This document shows positions 36,877-47,990 of a DNA stretch of 64,000 bases, in pieces. The notes beneath the pieces are model-generated. The model saw nothing but the letters and a program-made list of their open reading frames with translations, was not told the DNA's origin and ran no database searches. A program made the translations under genes and the position numbers. Position 1 is the stretch's first letter, and each line of letters opens with the position of its first letter. The stretch comes from Labyrinthula sp. Ha. Its lineage: Eukaryota > Sar > Bigyra > Labyrinthulida > Labyrinthulaceae. The stretch lies in NCBI GenBank assembly GCA_015227615.1, contig JAALGZ010000003.1:1054001-1118000 (forward strand), given 5' to 3'.

Positions 36877-38165
36877 TCACTTTTTTTGCGAAACCAGTCG
36901 AATAAAAAAATCAAAAGAGGATCCCCATTTATTCACATCCACAACAACTTCACAAGCTTTTTTTGTTTTCTTTTCTTTTACAAAATATTTTCCATCTTTT
37001 TCTTCAACTATTCCCTTTTGAATTAAGATTCGTCCAATTTCTTTCTTAACTTTCTGATAACTCTCTCTTGAAATATCCAAACTCTCAATACATTTCTTTT
37101 CTTCTTCACACAGTTCTTCTTTCTCAATTTTAACTTTTCTTTTTTGTCCTTTTACAGGCCACAAATTAACCACATCTTGCACCCTATCTGGAAAGTGCGA
37201 GTTATACAAATCTTTTATTTGCTCCAAACTTTTCATTTTTTGCTTTCTTAACTTTTCCAATAACTCAATCTCTTTTTTAACTCTTCCTTCTTCAAGTAAA
37301 TCTTCAACAAGTTTATTATATTTATTAAAATCTGATAATCTTGTATATCCAGAACCAGCAAGTGGTCTTATCATTTTTCTGAATATCTTTTCATCATTAT
37401 TTATACTCTGTGATATTCTATCTTTTGCTTTTCTTTGTTTTCTTTCTCTCTGTGCTTCAGGTATTAATAAGCTATCAACAATACTCTTATAATCTTTTCT
37501 TTTCTTCAATACATTTTGATAAGTTTGTACAACTGTCATTAACTTCTGAAAACTTGGATGCTCTTCTACCTTATCAAAGTAGTCATCAAACTTTAAATCT
37601 AGTAAAGAGTTTTCTGTCTTGTTCAAATACTCTGTTTCAAAATCTACCCTTCTTGGATTATATCCTTCAACTAAAGATTCCTCAAGTTCAACTTGCTGAT
37701 CATTATTCTCCTTTTCCTCTTCCTCAGGCATAGGAATAAGCTCCAGTTTTTCAAGGATCTCTTTATTATAATATCTCTTTATCTCTTCTGCTTTTCTTTG
37801 TGTTGAAAGAAACTTCTTGCAGCTTTCCCAATTTCCATATCCAGTTGCTTCAATTGCTTCCAAGGTTAATATTTCTTCTTCTAATGACAACTGGCTTTCG
37901 GTAGATTCTAACCTTGATTTGGTTGCTAGACATGTTGAAACCCGATAAGAATGATCTTGCTTGTGAAATTCAGAAGGAACTAGACGTTACCAACACAAAA
38001 AAAGACACTCGTGTGCTCAGAAATAAAGCATCTCAGACATATTGGAGCCTTACATTCAACGCAAAAAAAGAACAGGTCTGGTAACTGTATTACGTTGTCA
38101 CACAACAGACATGAACCTTGGTTTTCTGTATATAACGAATCTTGGTTTTTGCGTTTTCTCTTCAT
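36877..38165 (-). CDS. ADA2: Transcriptional adaptor ADA2 (SAGA subunit), two exons
   Basis: Exons 38165-38009 and 37979-36877 flank a 29-nt intron (37980-38008) and give 419 residues with consistent phase. Domains in order: a ZZ zinc finger (C19, C22, C35, C38, C43, C46, then HKQDHSY); a SANT/Myb domain at about 83-128 (LEAIEATGYGNWESCKKFL); the ADA2 core including YNPRRVDFETEY near 160; and a C-terminal SWIRM-like domain at about 350-414 (LIQKGIVEE ... VDVNKWGSSFDFF). ADA2 binds and activates the GCN5 acetyltransferase in SAGA-type complexes in the nucleus. The ZZ-SANT-SWIRM order is diagnostic. The intron lies inside the ZZ domain and would not be seen without assuming a sub-30-nt intron. 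Confidence 0.92.
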
Positions 38166-40200
38166 TTCTTATACTTGGGTTATTTGGCCCATTACTCTAC
38201 TAAATTTACTGTAATTAACGTCTATAACGTCATTTAGAACTTTTTCTAAACTATTTTTTTCTAACTAGACTCTCTCAAATTATTCCATAGTAAAATCTAG
38301 TATTAATAAAGTCTTAATATACTGAATACTGATATAAATAGTACCTATGCCAAACTTATTGTTACTGTTTCCAATTTGCAATAAACAAGTTTGTAGGTGT
38401 TTACACTTGAGGAAGACCACGATTTTAAGGAAACTAAACAATCTTAGGAAGTCTAGGGTCACACGCCAAACTGCCATGGAAAAATTAACAGAAAAAAATG
38501 ATCATTCTTAGATATTTAAATAGATGCGAGCACAAGAGTTTATTCTACTTCTCCTTTTTTTTTATTAATTTGTTTGCATATTGGCATTCCTTGGCTTTTT
38601 GAACAATACTGTCGACTTAATTTGGGGACATGCAAAGCGATGATATTCTAATGGTATATAGATTTTGACTTATGCCGCAATTTATTTTAAAGGATATGGG
38701 TTCAGCATTGTTCCGTACGTTGCTGTTGTGGCACTCCCTTTTATTAGCTCGTGCGAATGCATCATTCAACTGATTGGCTTTGTGTACAAACTTGTATTGA
38801 GTTCACGATGCTAATTATACCTATTTGTGCTTTGGAAGAAGTATCATCCCTGATACTTTTATAAGCATTTTATCCCAACATCTACTGAGGAATCAATCAC
38901 TAAAAACCAACTAGTTATGTTCAATCAAGATGCTTGGAATAAAAATTATAAGACAAGAACTGGAAAACGTTCGAATCCAATTCAGAAAACTAATTGTAAT
39001 GTATTTAATTAGTCTAAACAAGGATTCTGTTGGTACCAATTTATTGTCCCATCTAACTAGGTCAAAAAAGCGAATCGCTTCATCTTGAATGCCCCAGAAC
39101 CATGTCAACATATATTGTGCAACACCTACAAAGAACTCATATTAATATTATGCTTAAGAAATTCCAGTTTTCGACGAATGACATAAGGCTAAGCTCATTG
39201 CGATGAACATAATTTTCCGTTTCTGGTTAATTTGTTTGAGGTCAACTATAGCTTAATTAAGTTTGGTTTAATAATGTTGATAACTCCACTGACATAAATA
39301 GCAAATGAACAAATTACTTAAAACCTTTCATAACGCTGGGTACATTAAGCTCCAGGGTTAAATAGCCACAACTTTTTGAACACATAACTTAAGTAAGACT
39401 TTATTGGGAAAGATCATAGTTTCATACCTGAGTCCAGTATATATTTTCCAGAACCACCTTCTGAAATTAAACTATAGCGGGTATATGCCCAGTGTCTTCT
39501 ATTAATTCTCATTTAATTTTGAATGGCGAGAGTTTTAGTAATATTAATTTTCAGACGATGCACTGGGAAGACATTAAACGGCCAGAAAAAAGACACTTAA
39601 ATTTTAGGAGTCACTTGGTATATGTTCCTGATAAGTGGGTCTTCTTAGATAATTTGGCATAAAACACTGTTTGTATGATATTTACTATATTGCTGGAGCT
39701 GATTTGTGTCATTTTAAGCAGCTAACTAAAGAAACTTTAGTTTTTTTCTCAAGTTATTACTGTAAGGGAGGAATGCTGGTTTTAGTCTATTCCTATAATT
39801 AACTTCTGTCCTACTCAAAATTAGGATATAATCTTGTGTGAACGATTAATTTGTATGATTGAACAACATTTTTTCAAAATACAGAGTTGATCAAACTTAT
39901 AATAACGATGTTTCTCACAGAAAACAAGTTTTTGGTTTGGTCATAGGGTGGTCATACTCTATAATACTAGGCCAGAGTTGATACTCTCTTCGGTCAGTTG
40001 CAAATGAAAGTTGTAATATGACTTATTCTTGGGTAAAAAGTAAAATTAGCCGAACGCATCTATATTGTGTTCGACGTATGATCTCCTTTCAGCCACGTTT
40101 GGCTTTAGGTACATTAATTCTGCAATCTAATTGATCGACTGAACGTCGACAGAGTCAATTAAATTTAAACAATAATGGATCCCATAGTTATAATTTAAAA
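38166..40200. other. Gene-poor stretch upstream of ADA2
   Basis: I see no supported gene. The first ~100-200 bp probably hold the ADA2 promoter. Short frames such as 38911-39111 show no motif. Confidence 0.5.
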
Positions 40201-40206
40201 AAAAAC

Positions 40207-41600
40207 TTGAAAAGCTGCTTAGAGTTAACAAAGCAAGTAACTACCTTCCCAATACTTCTGAATAGTACCTATGTATCTTTTGAATGGCTTTCAAACACTA
40301 TTAAAAATTTTGGAGAGCAACATGGTTTTCATGCAGCATTTTTCCCTAAAAAGTTATCAATTCATAGACAATGTATGCTTCCGATGTATTCTGATAAACC
40401 TATATACTTGAAAGACTTCTTTATTGCAGAAAATAATAATAATAAATACGGTGTACATGCTATATTTGCAGTTCATATGAAGAATGAAGTCTACATTATC
40501 AAAGGTTGCCGCGATGGAGAACACCAGTCAGTTAACCCTATCATTTAAATTAACAATATTGAGCCGAGTTTGAATCCTAATATTTTAAGGATCAGAAGAT
40601 GTTTTCATCAGTTTTAGAGCCACAGATCTTAGCTTACTAATGGAAGGAAAAAAGTTGTCAACGAGATTTATGAGCAAAGGATATAGAGCGGTGATGCTCT
40701 AGAGGATGTTGAGCACAGAACAGAAACATTTAATTCAGAAGCAATAATGGTTAAGTTCATGAAATTTGAATCTAAATTGTAACCTTAAGGTAGAGTTTTC
40801 TACCAGGCTTTAACGATGGAATAGCGGATTCGACCTTATCGCAATTGAACGTTGGAGCGAACTTAAAATCATTTGTTGAAGACAATGACATCATCCAGGC
40901 AGATTCAGGTCACAGAATGACGAGATATATCCTGGGATCTATGATATCCATTGGTGGTTAGTTTATAAGAGGATGTGTCTCCAATTGTACACGATTCATG
41001 ATAACTGAACCATCAAAATAAATGAGTAGTGTATTGGGAAAACTAGGTTAGATAAACACTCTGTAGTTTTTATGATAAATGACACAGAAAAGCTCATAAT
41101 TGCATCAATGGTTGTTAAGAAAAAAGCTGTTAGTTGATTCAAGTACCTGCGAGGGCTAACCTTTTCTTATTTAAACTCTACAGGAAAGCTAAGAACAGAA
41201 ATTCATTTGTGTTGCAATAATTTATTGCTGGAGACCCTTCGATCAGATGAAGATTTTATTAAGTACTTGCAAGAAATGAGTTAGTATAATATTGTATCTG
41301 GGAAAACCTTACATTTTGTTTCAAACGAAAATACGGTATAAATGCCTCAATATATATTTTCAGCCTTCTTTTACTAGACACCAGTTTCAACACAGGGGGC
41401 AGCAGGTTATTATTGTGCCACAAAGGAAAAGGTTCACTAAAATATCATCCTGCCAAATCAAATTTATATGATTCAAAAAGTTACATTATTTTTCACCACA
41501 GAGTTAATGAGCGGAAACCACACAAGCATTGAAAAGCTGGTATTTTCTAGGATATAAATGATAAATTAGCACAGGGTGTGTTAACGACACAGTTTCAACA
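40207..41600 (+). pseudogene. Decayed Mutator-like transposase remnant
   Basis: The plus strand holds a 113-codon frame (40207-40548) followed by an interrupted translation. Near 40,890-41,010 this reads IIQADSGHRMTRY...M, which aligns with IQIDTTHGLTRY...M around the first catalytic Asp of the transposase at 52.9 kb. The alignment continues over a following Gly/Cys-containing stretch. The frame carries stops at short intervals, and no inverted repeats were found. I read it as an old remnant of a related MULE. The boundaries are approximate. Confidence 0.5.
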
Positions 41601-44254
41601 AGGACAGTAGTATAACATAAGTTTATTATGACAAATGAAACAAAAGAATGAAATGCTCAAAAACAAACATTCTGAAAAACACTACGTCGGCCATTTACAT
41701 ATATACACACATCAACCTACATCTTTCCCTTCTATCATTTTTAAGACTCGTCAAATAAATATATGAGCTTCGTCCTCACCCTGGCCAAGAGCAGGCTCTT
41801 TGTGAATGTGTCCGATCACTCTGAGAGGTAGTTAACAAGATGCTATGCTCAAAATAGAAAACCCTGTGAGAAAACTGACTTTCCACCAGTAAGAAACTAC
41901 AAGAATAAAAACAACATGTGTCTATCCCATTTGGACTGGATATTTTATATACAGATTTCAAATCTCCTGGCTGTACAAGTATAATGAAGTTTTAAAATAA
42001 GTTGCAGATCTCTTGGCAGGAATCAAATGGGATTACAAGTTTATTATAGCAACTCTTCTGGGTTAAAGGAAGAGATATTTATGGGACAAAACACGGTTTC
42101 TGCATTCTATGCCATCCATAATTTTGGCAACAACATCGGAACTATTAATTTTTTCACCATTAAGGAAACAAGATAAAAAAAGAACAGGAAAAAAAAAGGC
42201 AACGCATATTTTGAGAATGATGCAGAAGAATATGATCATAGAGAGGTGAGAAAACGTCGTTCATTCTTGAAAACTAAGCGATATACGTTGTCTTTTAGTC
42301 CATTTATTTTCATATGGCATACATATGGCTATGTTCTCTACAAAATGCTAACCCTAGTCCCTAAGTAACATCGTGCCCGGAGCCTATCTCTAAATCACAT
42401 CGTTTACGGAGTCTATCTCTAAATCATATCGTTCCCAAAGCCCATCTCTAAGTTGAAACCTCATCTTGTGTTGAGAATATATATATCCTCTGTTTAATAT
42501 CTAATGTTATTTTTGTATAAGCTTTTTCGAATTTTACGTTTCTTGTTCTTCAATTAGAATAACATAAATATATATATATATTAACTGCTTTCCCATTTGT
42601 TCAGATATGCTTTATTGGTATAGCAACTTCTTTTCCTACTTTTATTTATATTTTTCATGATTTAATTTAGTAGTTTTTGATTGTCGTTATTTTTAGATAG
42701 GCACTAGGGAGAATTGAATTTTCAGATGCTGTTTTTTTTTATTTGATATTTTGAGCAGTACTTTTGCCACCCTGGAACAACTAGCAGTTTAAAATATACT
42801 TTCCGGTTACAGATACTCTATTACTAGGATTCCGACTTGTGAAACATCTATAGGATTAATACTTCAATTATGTTAATTAAAACGTATTAAAGGGTGATAC
42901 AACTATCTCTTAGAGAGTTTTAAGTACCTCTTGGTTTTTTTAGTTTGAACGCGCACTCGCTATAGCCATTCTCTGAATTAGAAATATCAGAAAACATTTT
43001 CTAGGTAAAATGATTTTTCCGGTGCTGTTTAATTAAGACAGAAAGACAAAAAAAACTGCAGTAGTGGCATGGAACAGAGCGAAACTATAAACTTCGCCTT
43101 TTTTTAGAAACTAGTTCTGTTAGAGATCAGGAAGACCCGTTCAATCCTTAGCAAAATTTAATTCTAAACGTTCAACAGAAGCGAAAGTTTAAACCTGTCT
43201 AGACCAGTTAATAGTTGCGGTAGAGCTCAGAGCTAAACAATAAGTAAATTATACTCTCTTACGTAGTACTGGTCACTTTAGAGCTATTAATGAACTTTAT
43301 CACATCAGGATAACGCTTTGGATCGAAAGAAAACAAATTAATAAGTAAAAACATTCGAAAAATAGAGGTACCCTAATAATCAATGGAAATCAATATCTAG
43401 ATATCTTGGTTCAGTGTTCAGAAAAAGAACCAGTTTTTAGAAGCAGTTTTCAATCCTTTTGAGTCTCTCAGCGAAGTTATTCTGTCTAGTTTAAAGCATA
43501 TTGCTTTCTTTAGCACTGCCCAGTGCAGGTTTTATGTTTATATATTATTCTATTATTACTATGTTGCACTAATTGTAAACAAAATGAATTGGATTTCCTC
43601 TTACTAGTGGTCAGGATTTGCAACAGCTTAACACAAATATGACACACAGTAATCTTTGTTCCCTGCAAGAAAAGCTAATAAAATTTACCGAATTTTCGAT
43701 TTTCTAATAAGTTCTTGATCATTAACACTTACTTTTGACATAAAATAAGAGTTTAACATTTATATTGTATCCAGCCATACCCAAAATTCACCTGGCTTAA
43801 CTCTTAGCAAGTGTTATTTGGATTGAGAAAGTTTTTCAAAGTAAACATGAATACCCAGGTTCAAAATATTCTATCTCTAAGAAATATTTAAAAGATTAAC
43901 AAAATATTGTTTTTAAGTAATGCTCATAACTTGCAACACTTCACAATACTCATATATCTAAGCCCGTATTTAAGCTATGCATTCTTACGACTTGTTTCTT
44001 CGTACACTTGACATTTCCAAGGATATGTAAAGAATTATTTCTAATTATATCTTGGTAAATATTTTGTTATTTTAAGTTTTTGTATATTTAAACATTGTAG
44101 ATATTTTTAATTTAGGTTTCTTTACGAATAATAGGAAAGACAATAAACCGTTACATGTTTCTATCTATATGATTAAACTTAATCCAATATGATATTACTA
44201 CAAGGAAACAGATCTGTCAATTTATGCTTAAAACAGTAACGTGAAGATAAAACT
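41601..44254. other. Gene-poor stretch
   Basis: Contains a three-copy 29-bp tandem repeat (42361-42447) and an (AT)n tract near 42567-42580. No gene is supported. Confidence 0.5.
42361..42447. repeat. Tandem repeat, 3 x 29 bp
   Basis: Three adjacent copies of a 29-bp unit beginning CTAA and ending CATCT or TATCT, diverged from each other at several positions. It lies in a non-genic region. Confidence 0.85.
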
Positions 44255-45271
44255 ATGAATTCTTCCACCTGTGCTTTCTGCCTTGAATCTCTTATTGATA
44301 ATGTACATGTGAAACTTATTATTATGAACTTAGATAAGTTGCATTACTTCTTGTGGTCATACTTTTCACGAACACTGTGTACAAAACTTCTTTAACAAAC
44401 AAAACTTTGAATTAGAGACAGTGAAGTGTCCTATTTGCAGGATGAGAATTCCAACAAGAAAAAGTATATATTAAACTTTTTGAATTTAATCTTAGGCTCT
44501 GTTAAAGTATTTTTTTTTTCTTATAAATGTTAGATCTTTTTTCAAGCACATAGTGTAGAGTCGAAGACAAAGGAGGGAAAAGAAGAGTTTAGCATAGAAA
44601 AGTTTATAAAGCTACAAAACAAAGCTCATGTGATGAACTCAAGAATTTCCTGCTTAGAAAAGGATGTTGAAGAGAAATGCTTGGAAATTCAGGAACTCTT
44701 ATGTGATGTTACTTTAGTCAAAGAGAGTCTACAAATACGAGAGAAAGAACTGAAGAAGAGTGAAAAAGAACAAAATTTTCTAAAGTCACAAATATTATGT
44801 GAGAGAAAAAAGATATTAAAGTTACAAGATGAAAATACAATGATCTTGGAAAATATGAATAAAACAAATAGAATAGTTGAAGGTCTTGAATACTGGAAAA
44901 AACTTGTTTCCTCAAAAGAAAAGCAAAATGTTCCTTGGAGTAAAAATTGTAGCCACGAAAAACTAATAAAAATATTAGAAAAACAAAACCAATGTTTAAA
45001 AATAAGCAAAGAAGAATATAATCTTTTGCTAGAGAAAACAAATTATTTGAAGAATAAAGAGAGAGAAAGAATAGCTAAGAAACAATTATGGCTGCAAAGA
45101 AAGCAAAGAAAAAGGAAAGAAAGAGAACTAATAAACTTAACTGAAACAACAGAAACAGTTCCTCACGAAGTAGAATCTTTGTCTTTCAAAGAAAATAAAC
45201 CTTTGAAGAAAAAACAAACTGCGAAAGTAGCGCCTAACGAAAAGTCTTTTCTAACTAAGTTACTTCAATGA
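44255..45271 (+). CDS. TRAIP: TRAIP-like RING E3 ubiquitin ligase, four exons
   Basis: Exons 44255-44308, 44334-44463, 44496-44506 and 44534-45271 join through introns of 25, 32 and 27 nt into 310 residues with consistent phases; the third exon is only 11 nt. The N-terminal RING has CAFC (6-9), C21 or C25, CGHTFHEHC (25-33) and CPIC (50-53). The segment right after it (RMRIPTRKSSVKIFF) closely follows the conserved TRAIP pattern after its RING. A long charged coiled coil covers about 85-260. The C-terminus ends SFLTKLLQ, where animal TRAIP carries a PCNA-interacting motif. TRAIP ubiquitinates the CMG helicase at stalled forks and at mitosis. Skipping the 11-nt exon would create an early stop. 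The stop overlaps that of the next gene by 7 bp. Confidence 0.8.
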
Positions 45272-47139
45272 GCTTTAGTAACTCCAAATCTTTGTCTTTT
45301 GAAAGTTTTATCTGTAGAACATTTGTGACATACTTTTAAGGGCTGCTCATTTCCCGTTAAAAGTATCTTTTGCAAAGTGAAAGGACATAGAAAATCTAAT
45401 AAGCCTTCTGAAAATCTTTCTTGAAGTTTTATTCTCCAATTAAATTCACAAACTTGAAATTGAGCAGTTTTTTTTTCTTTTTGGTATATATGAAAAAAAT
45501 AAAACAGAAAACCCTGTGGAGTTTCATTTGCATAACTCTGTGTATCTTTTCCCAGCCTTCTTCTCTTTGGATCTGCAAAAGCCATTGCGAAAGTAGGACC
45601 TGATTCGAGAAACCCGGAATAAGGATTATACACATTTCTTCTACCTAGAGTTGATTTCATCTCATTAAAAGTTTCTATTGATGGTTTTAAAAGATAAAAC
45701 CCACCTTGTAGAGCAGCTCTCGGATCTGTTGTAGAGATAAATTCAAACCCATTCATATCATTAGTACAATCAAGCAAAGTTTGCAAATCTTTCTTCACAA
45801 ACTGTTTATCAAACTCAACATCAAAATCAGCTAAAAGAACAGATTGATACTGAGTTAATGTCCAAGCAGATAATTTTTGATACTCTAACCAACTACAACA
45901 GTTCCAATTCTTGACAATAACATCCAAAAAACTCGGGTCAAAATCTTTCTCCCGAATAGTGTGTTCTGGATCAGTGATTGCAATATGCTTAAAGGCAGAA
46001 GAAGTTACTTTAGTCTTGAGTTCTTGTATAAACTTCCTTTTGGAATTGTCATAGTGTTCAATTTTTGAAGTTAACAAAACTAAATCAATAGTAGTATCTT
46101 GAAGACGTTCAGATAACTTCAATACTTGATCAAATGAGTATCTTTTTATTGTTTCAAACTTTTCAGCGCTTCCAAAACTTGTAAAATAAAATGCTATTGC
46201 AGATTTTTTCTTTCGTGGAACTCTATGTTTTAAACAATGCGCTTCAGGAGTAATTATTTCTGGATAGTTATATCTGGTATTTATTGAAACACATTTGTCT
46301 CTTGCATAGTGTAGTTTTATTTGTACTCTGTTATATTTTGAAAAGTCTTCTTTACTTAAGCTATGAGACATAAGTTCAGGATTTTCAAGGTTTATTTGCT
46401 GCAAATATTTTCCAAGTGTTGATTTCTGTGAACTTGTTTTGGTCATAATCTCCTCTGGAAAGTTTATTTTTCTAACTGGAGTGTTTTTAAACACATAGGT
46501 AAAAAGTGTGATTTCTTGTGAAATATTTTTTATATCACCTTTCCAAAAATCTTTCCAAAGATTGCATAGATCCCTTGATAACCTTTGAACATTTTCTTCT
46601 TCTAAGTTTAATGCAACAAATTTGCTTTGTTCAGATAAAATAAAAACTTCTTCATCAAGATAATCCAGCTCAGCGAAACTTTTTTTTATAATATTCTCAG
46701 ATATAAGTCCACTTGTAGAAAACATAATTACTTTGAAAGGTCCCAGCTGATAATACTGCAAAGCAAGGTTCAGAAGATCTTGTATAATACAAAAAGAGTC
46801 ATGCAATAACCCGTTCTTCCAATGAGAACAAGAATCAGCTTTTACAATAATTTGGAAGAACTCGCATCCAAAAGCTTCGGATATTTCCATATTTTTTTCA
46901 ATTTGCTTTCCTCCCTCAAATATAGTTCGTGAGTATACTTCTCTGTTAATTATAATGCACTTGTTCCCAACATGGTTTTCGGGCATGGAAACAGACTCAG
47001 AAGCATTGAAATTCTGTATAGCCTTCAATTGATAGAAAATAATTAAAGAAGCGAGAATAATCAGAGCATAGAATAATATTCGTCCAGGAGTGAGCAGCTT
47101 CGCCTTTTCTTGCTTATGATACTCATTTATCTTGCTCAT
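45265..47139 (-). CDS. Type II membrane glycosyltransferase, GT8-like
   Basis: A single-exon gene; ATG 47139 gives 624 residues (the frame is open 10 codons upstream without an ATG). A short cytoplasmic tail precedes one membrane anchor at about 21-37 (ILFYALIILASLIIFYQL), as in Golgi glycosyltransferases. The C-terminal ~300 residues carry a GT-A pattern: KLSAWTLTQYQSVLLADFDV, with the metal-binding DFD at 438-440, then a conserved QGGFYLLKPS about 40 residues later, as in glycogenin-like GT8 enzymes. Residues 60-300 are an unrecognised lumenal stem region. It probably transfers a sugar in the secretory pathway; donor and acceptor are unknown. It overlaps the TRAIP-like gene tail to tail by 7 bp and diverges from U1-70K across 111 bp. 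Confidence 0.75.
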   Translation of the reverse strand: MSKINEYHKQEKAKLLTPGRILFYALIILASLIIFYQLKAIQNFNASESVSMPENHVGNKCIIINREVYSRTIFEGGKQIEKNMEISEAFGCEFFQIIVKADSCSHWKNGLLHDSFCIIQDLLNLALQYYQLGPFKVIMFSTSGLISENIIKKSFAELDYLDEEVFILSEQSKFVALNLEEENVQRLSRDLCNLWKDFWKGDIKNISQEITLFTYVFKNTPVRKINFPEEIMTKTSSQKSTLGKYLQQINLENPELMSHSLSKEDFSKYNRVQIKLHYARDKCVSINTRYNYPEIITPEAHCLKHRVPRKKKSAIAFYFTSFGSAEKFETIKRYSFDQVLKLSERLQDTTIDLVLLTSKIEHYDNSKRKFIQELKTKVTSSAFKHIAITDPEHTIREKDFDPSFLDVIVKNWNCCSWLEYQKLSAWTLTQYQSVLLADFDVEFDKQFVKKDLQTLLDCTNDMNGFEFISTTDPRAALQGGFYLLKPSIETFNEMKSTLGRRNVYNPYSGFLESGPTFAMAFADPKRRRLGKDTQSYANETPQGFLFYFFHIYQKEKKTAQFQVCEFNWRIKLQERFSEGLLDFLCPFTLQKILLTGNEQPLKVCHKCSTDKTFKRQRFGVTKAH

Positions 47140-47250
47140 GTTCTTTTTGCCTTGTGGAGAATTTCCCAAAAATAGAAGCTAATTGCAATAACGAAAAAAT
47201 AAAACGAGCAAAGAAAAGATAACGAAATAATGGCTTACAAGAATAACCAA
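47140..47250. promoter_or_regulatory. Compact divergent promoter region
   Basis: 111 bp separate the start of the minus-strand glycosyltransferase from the start of U1-70K on the plus strand. No clear TATA box is seen. The TATATAAAG at 47291-47299 lies inside U1-70K exon 1 and its splice donor, so it is not a promoter element. Confidence 0.4.
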
Positions 47251-47990
47251 ATGGCTGCTGGTCCGCCATCATACCATTTAAACCCAACCATATATAAAGT
47301 AGATTTTTTGTTTTTTTCTTAACTTTAGATGTTTGCCTTGAAGAAAAGGCTTCCTCAACAAGAAAAGATAGAACCAGCAAACTACGGGAGGCCTGTATCT
47401 TCTATTTCTGAATACGTGCATTTCTTTGAAGGTAGCACTGTGCATTCATCTCGTTTTTTTTATATTTTTAGCCGGAAAAAGAACAGGTTGTAATAGATAA
47501 GATTTCCACGAAAGAAAGGCAAGAACGTAAAGTACAAAAAATAAAAGACCAGCAAGAACTCCTGAAGGAAAATATAAGAAAGTATAAAAACCAAGACCAT
47601 CCATGGAAGCAATCAAAGTATAATCCAGAAGGCTTCACTGACAGATTTAAAAACACACTTTTCATTGGAAGGTTGAACTATGAGACTACAGAGGAAACTT
47701 TGAAGTCTTTCTTCTCCAAATACGGAGTGGTTAAGAGGTTATTTTTGATAAAGAATATGGAAGGAAAGAGTCGTGGATATGCATTTTTAGAAATGGCAAA
47801 TACACATGAAGCGAATGAAGTGTATAGGAGTACACATCGAGCACGAATTGATGGAAGAGAAATACTTGTTGATTACGAGAGAGCAAGAAAGGATAAGCAC
47901 TGGTTGCCTAGGAGATTAGGAGGTGGATTAGGGAGCTCGCGACGAAAGAAATCATCTCGTAGAGATAGAGACACTAGATTTCGAAGATAG
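47251..47990 (+). CDS. SNRNP70: U1 snRNP 70K protein, three exons
   Basis: Exons 47251-47298, 47329-47439 and 47472-47990 give 225 residues through introns of 30 nt (47299-47328) and 32 nt (47440-47471). The second donor is GTGCAT, chosen because the more canonical GTAGCA nine bases upstream is out of frame. The N-terminus resembles the U1-70K N-terminal segment that wraps the snRNP core (a Leu/Pro-rich start, then ISEYVHFFE). An RRM at about 112-190 has LFIGRLNY and SRGYAFLEM, followed by the diagnostic WLPRRLGGGLG at 197-207. A short Arg/Lys/Ser tail replaces the long RS domain of animals. U1-70K binds U1 snRNA and helps recognise 5' splice sites. The gene thus carries two of the tiny introns its product would help remove. 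Confidence 0.92.

Noticed and set aside
38940-39010. GTTCGAATCC box near 38969, considered as a tRNA B box
   Set aside because: No matching A box or cloverleaf arms could be drawn around it.
47291-47299. TATATAAAG, considered as a TATA box for U1-70K
   Set aside because: It lies within exon 1 coding sequence and overlaps the first splice donor.
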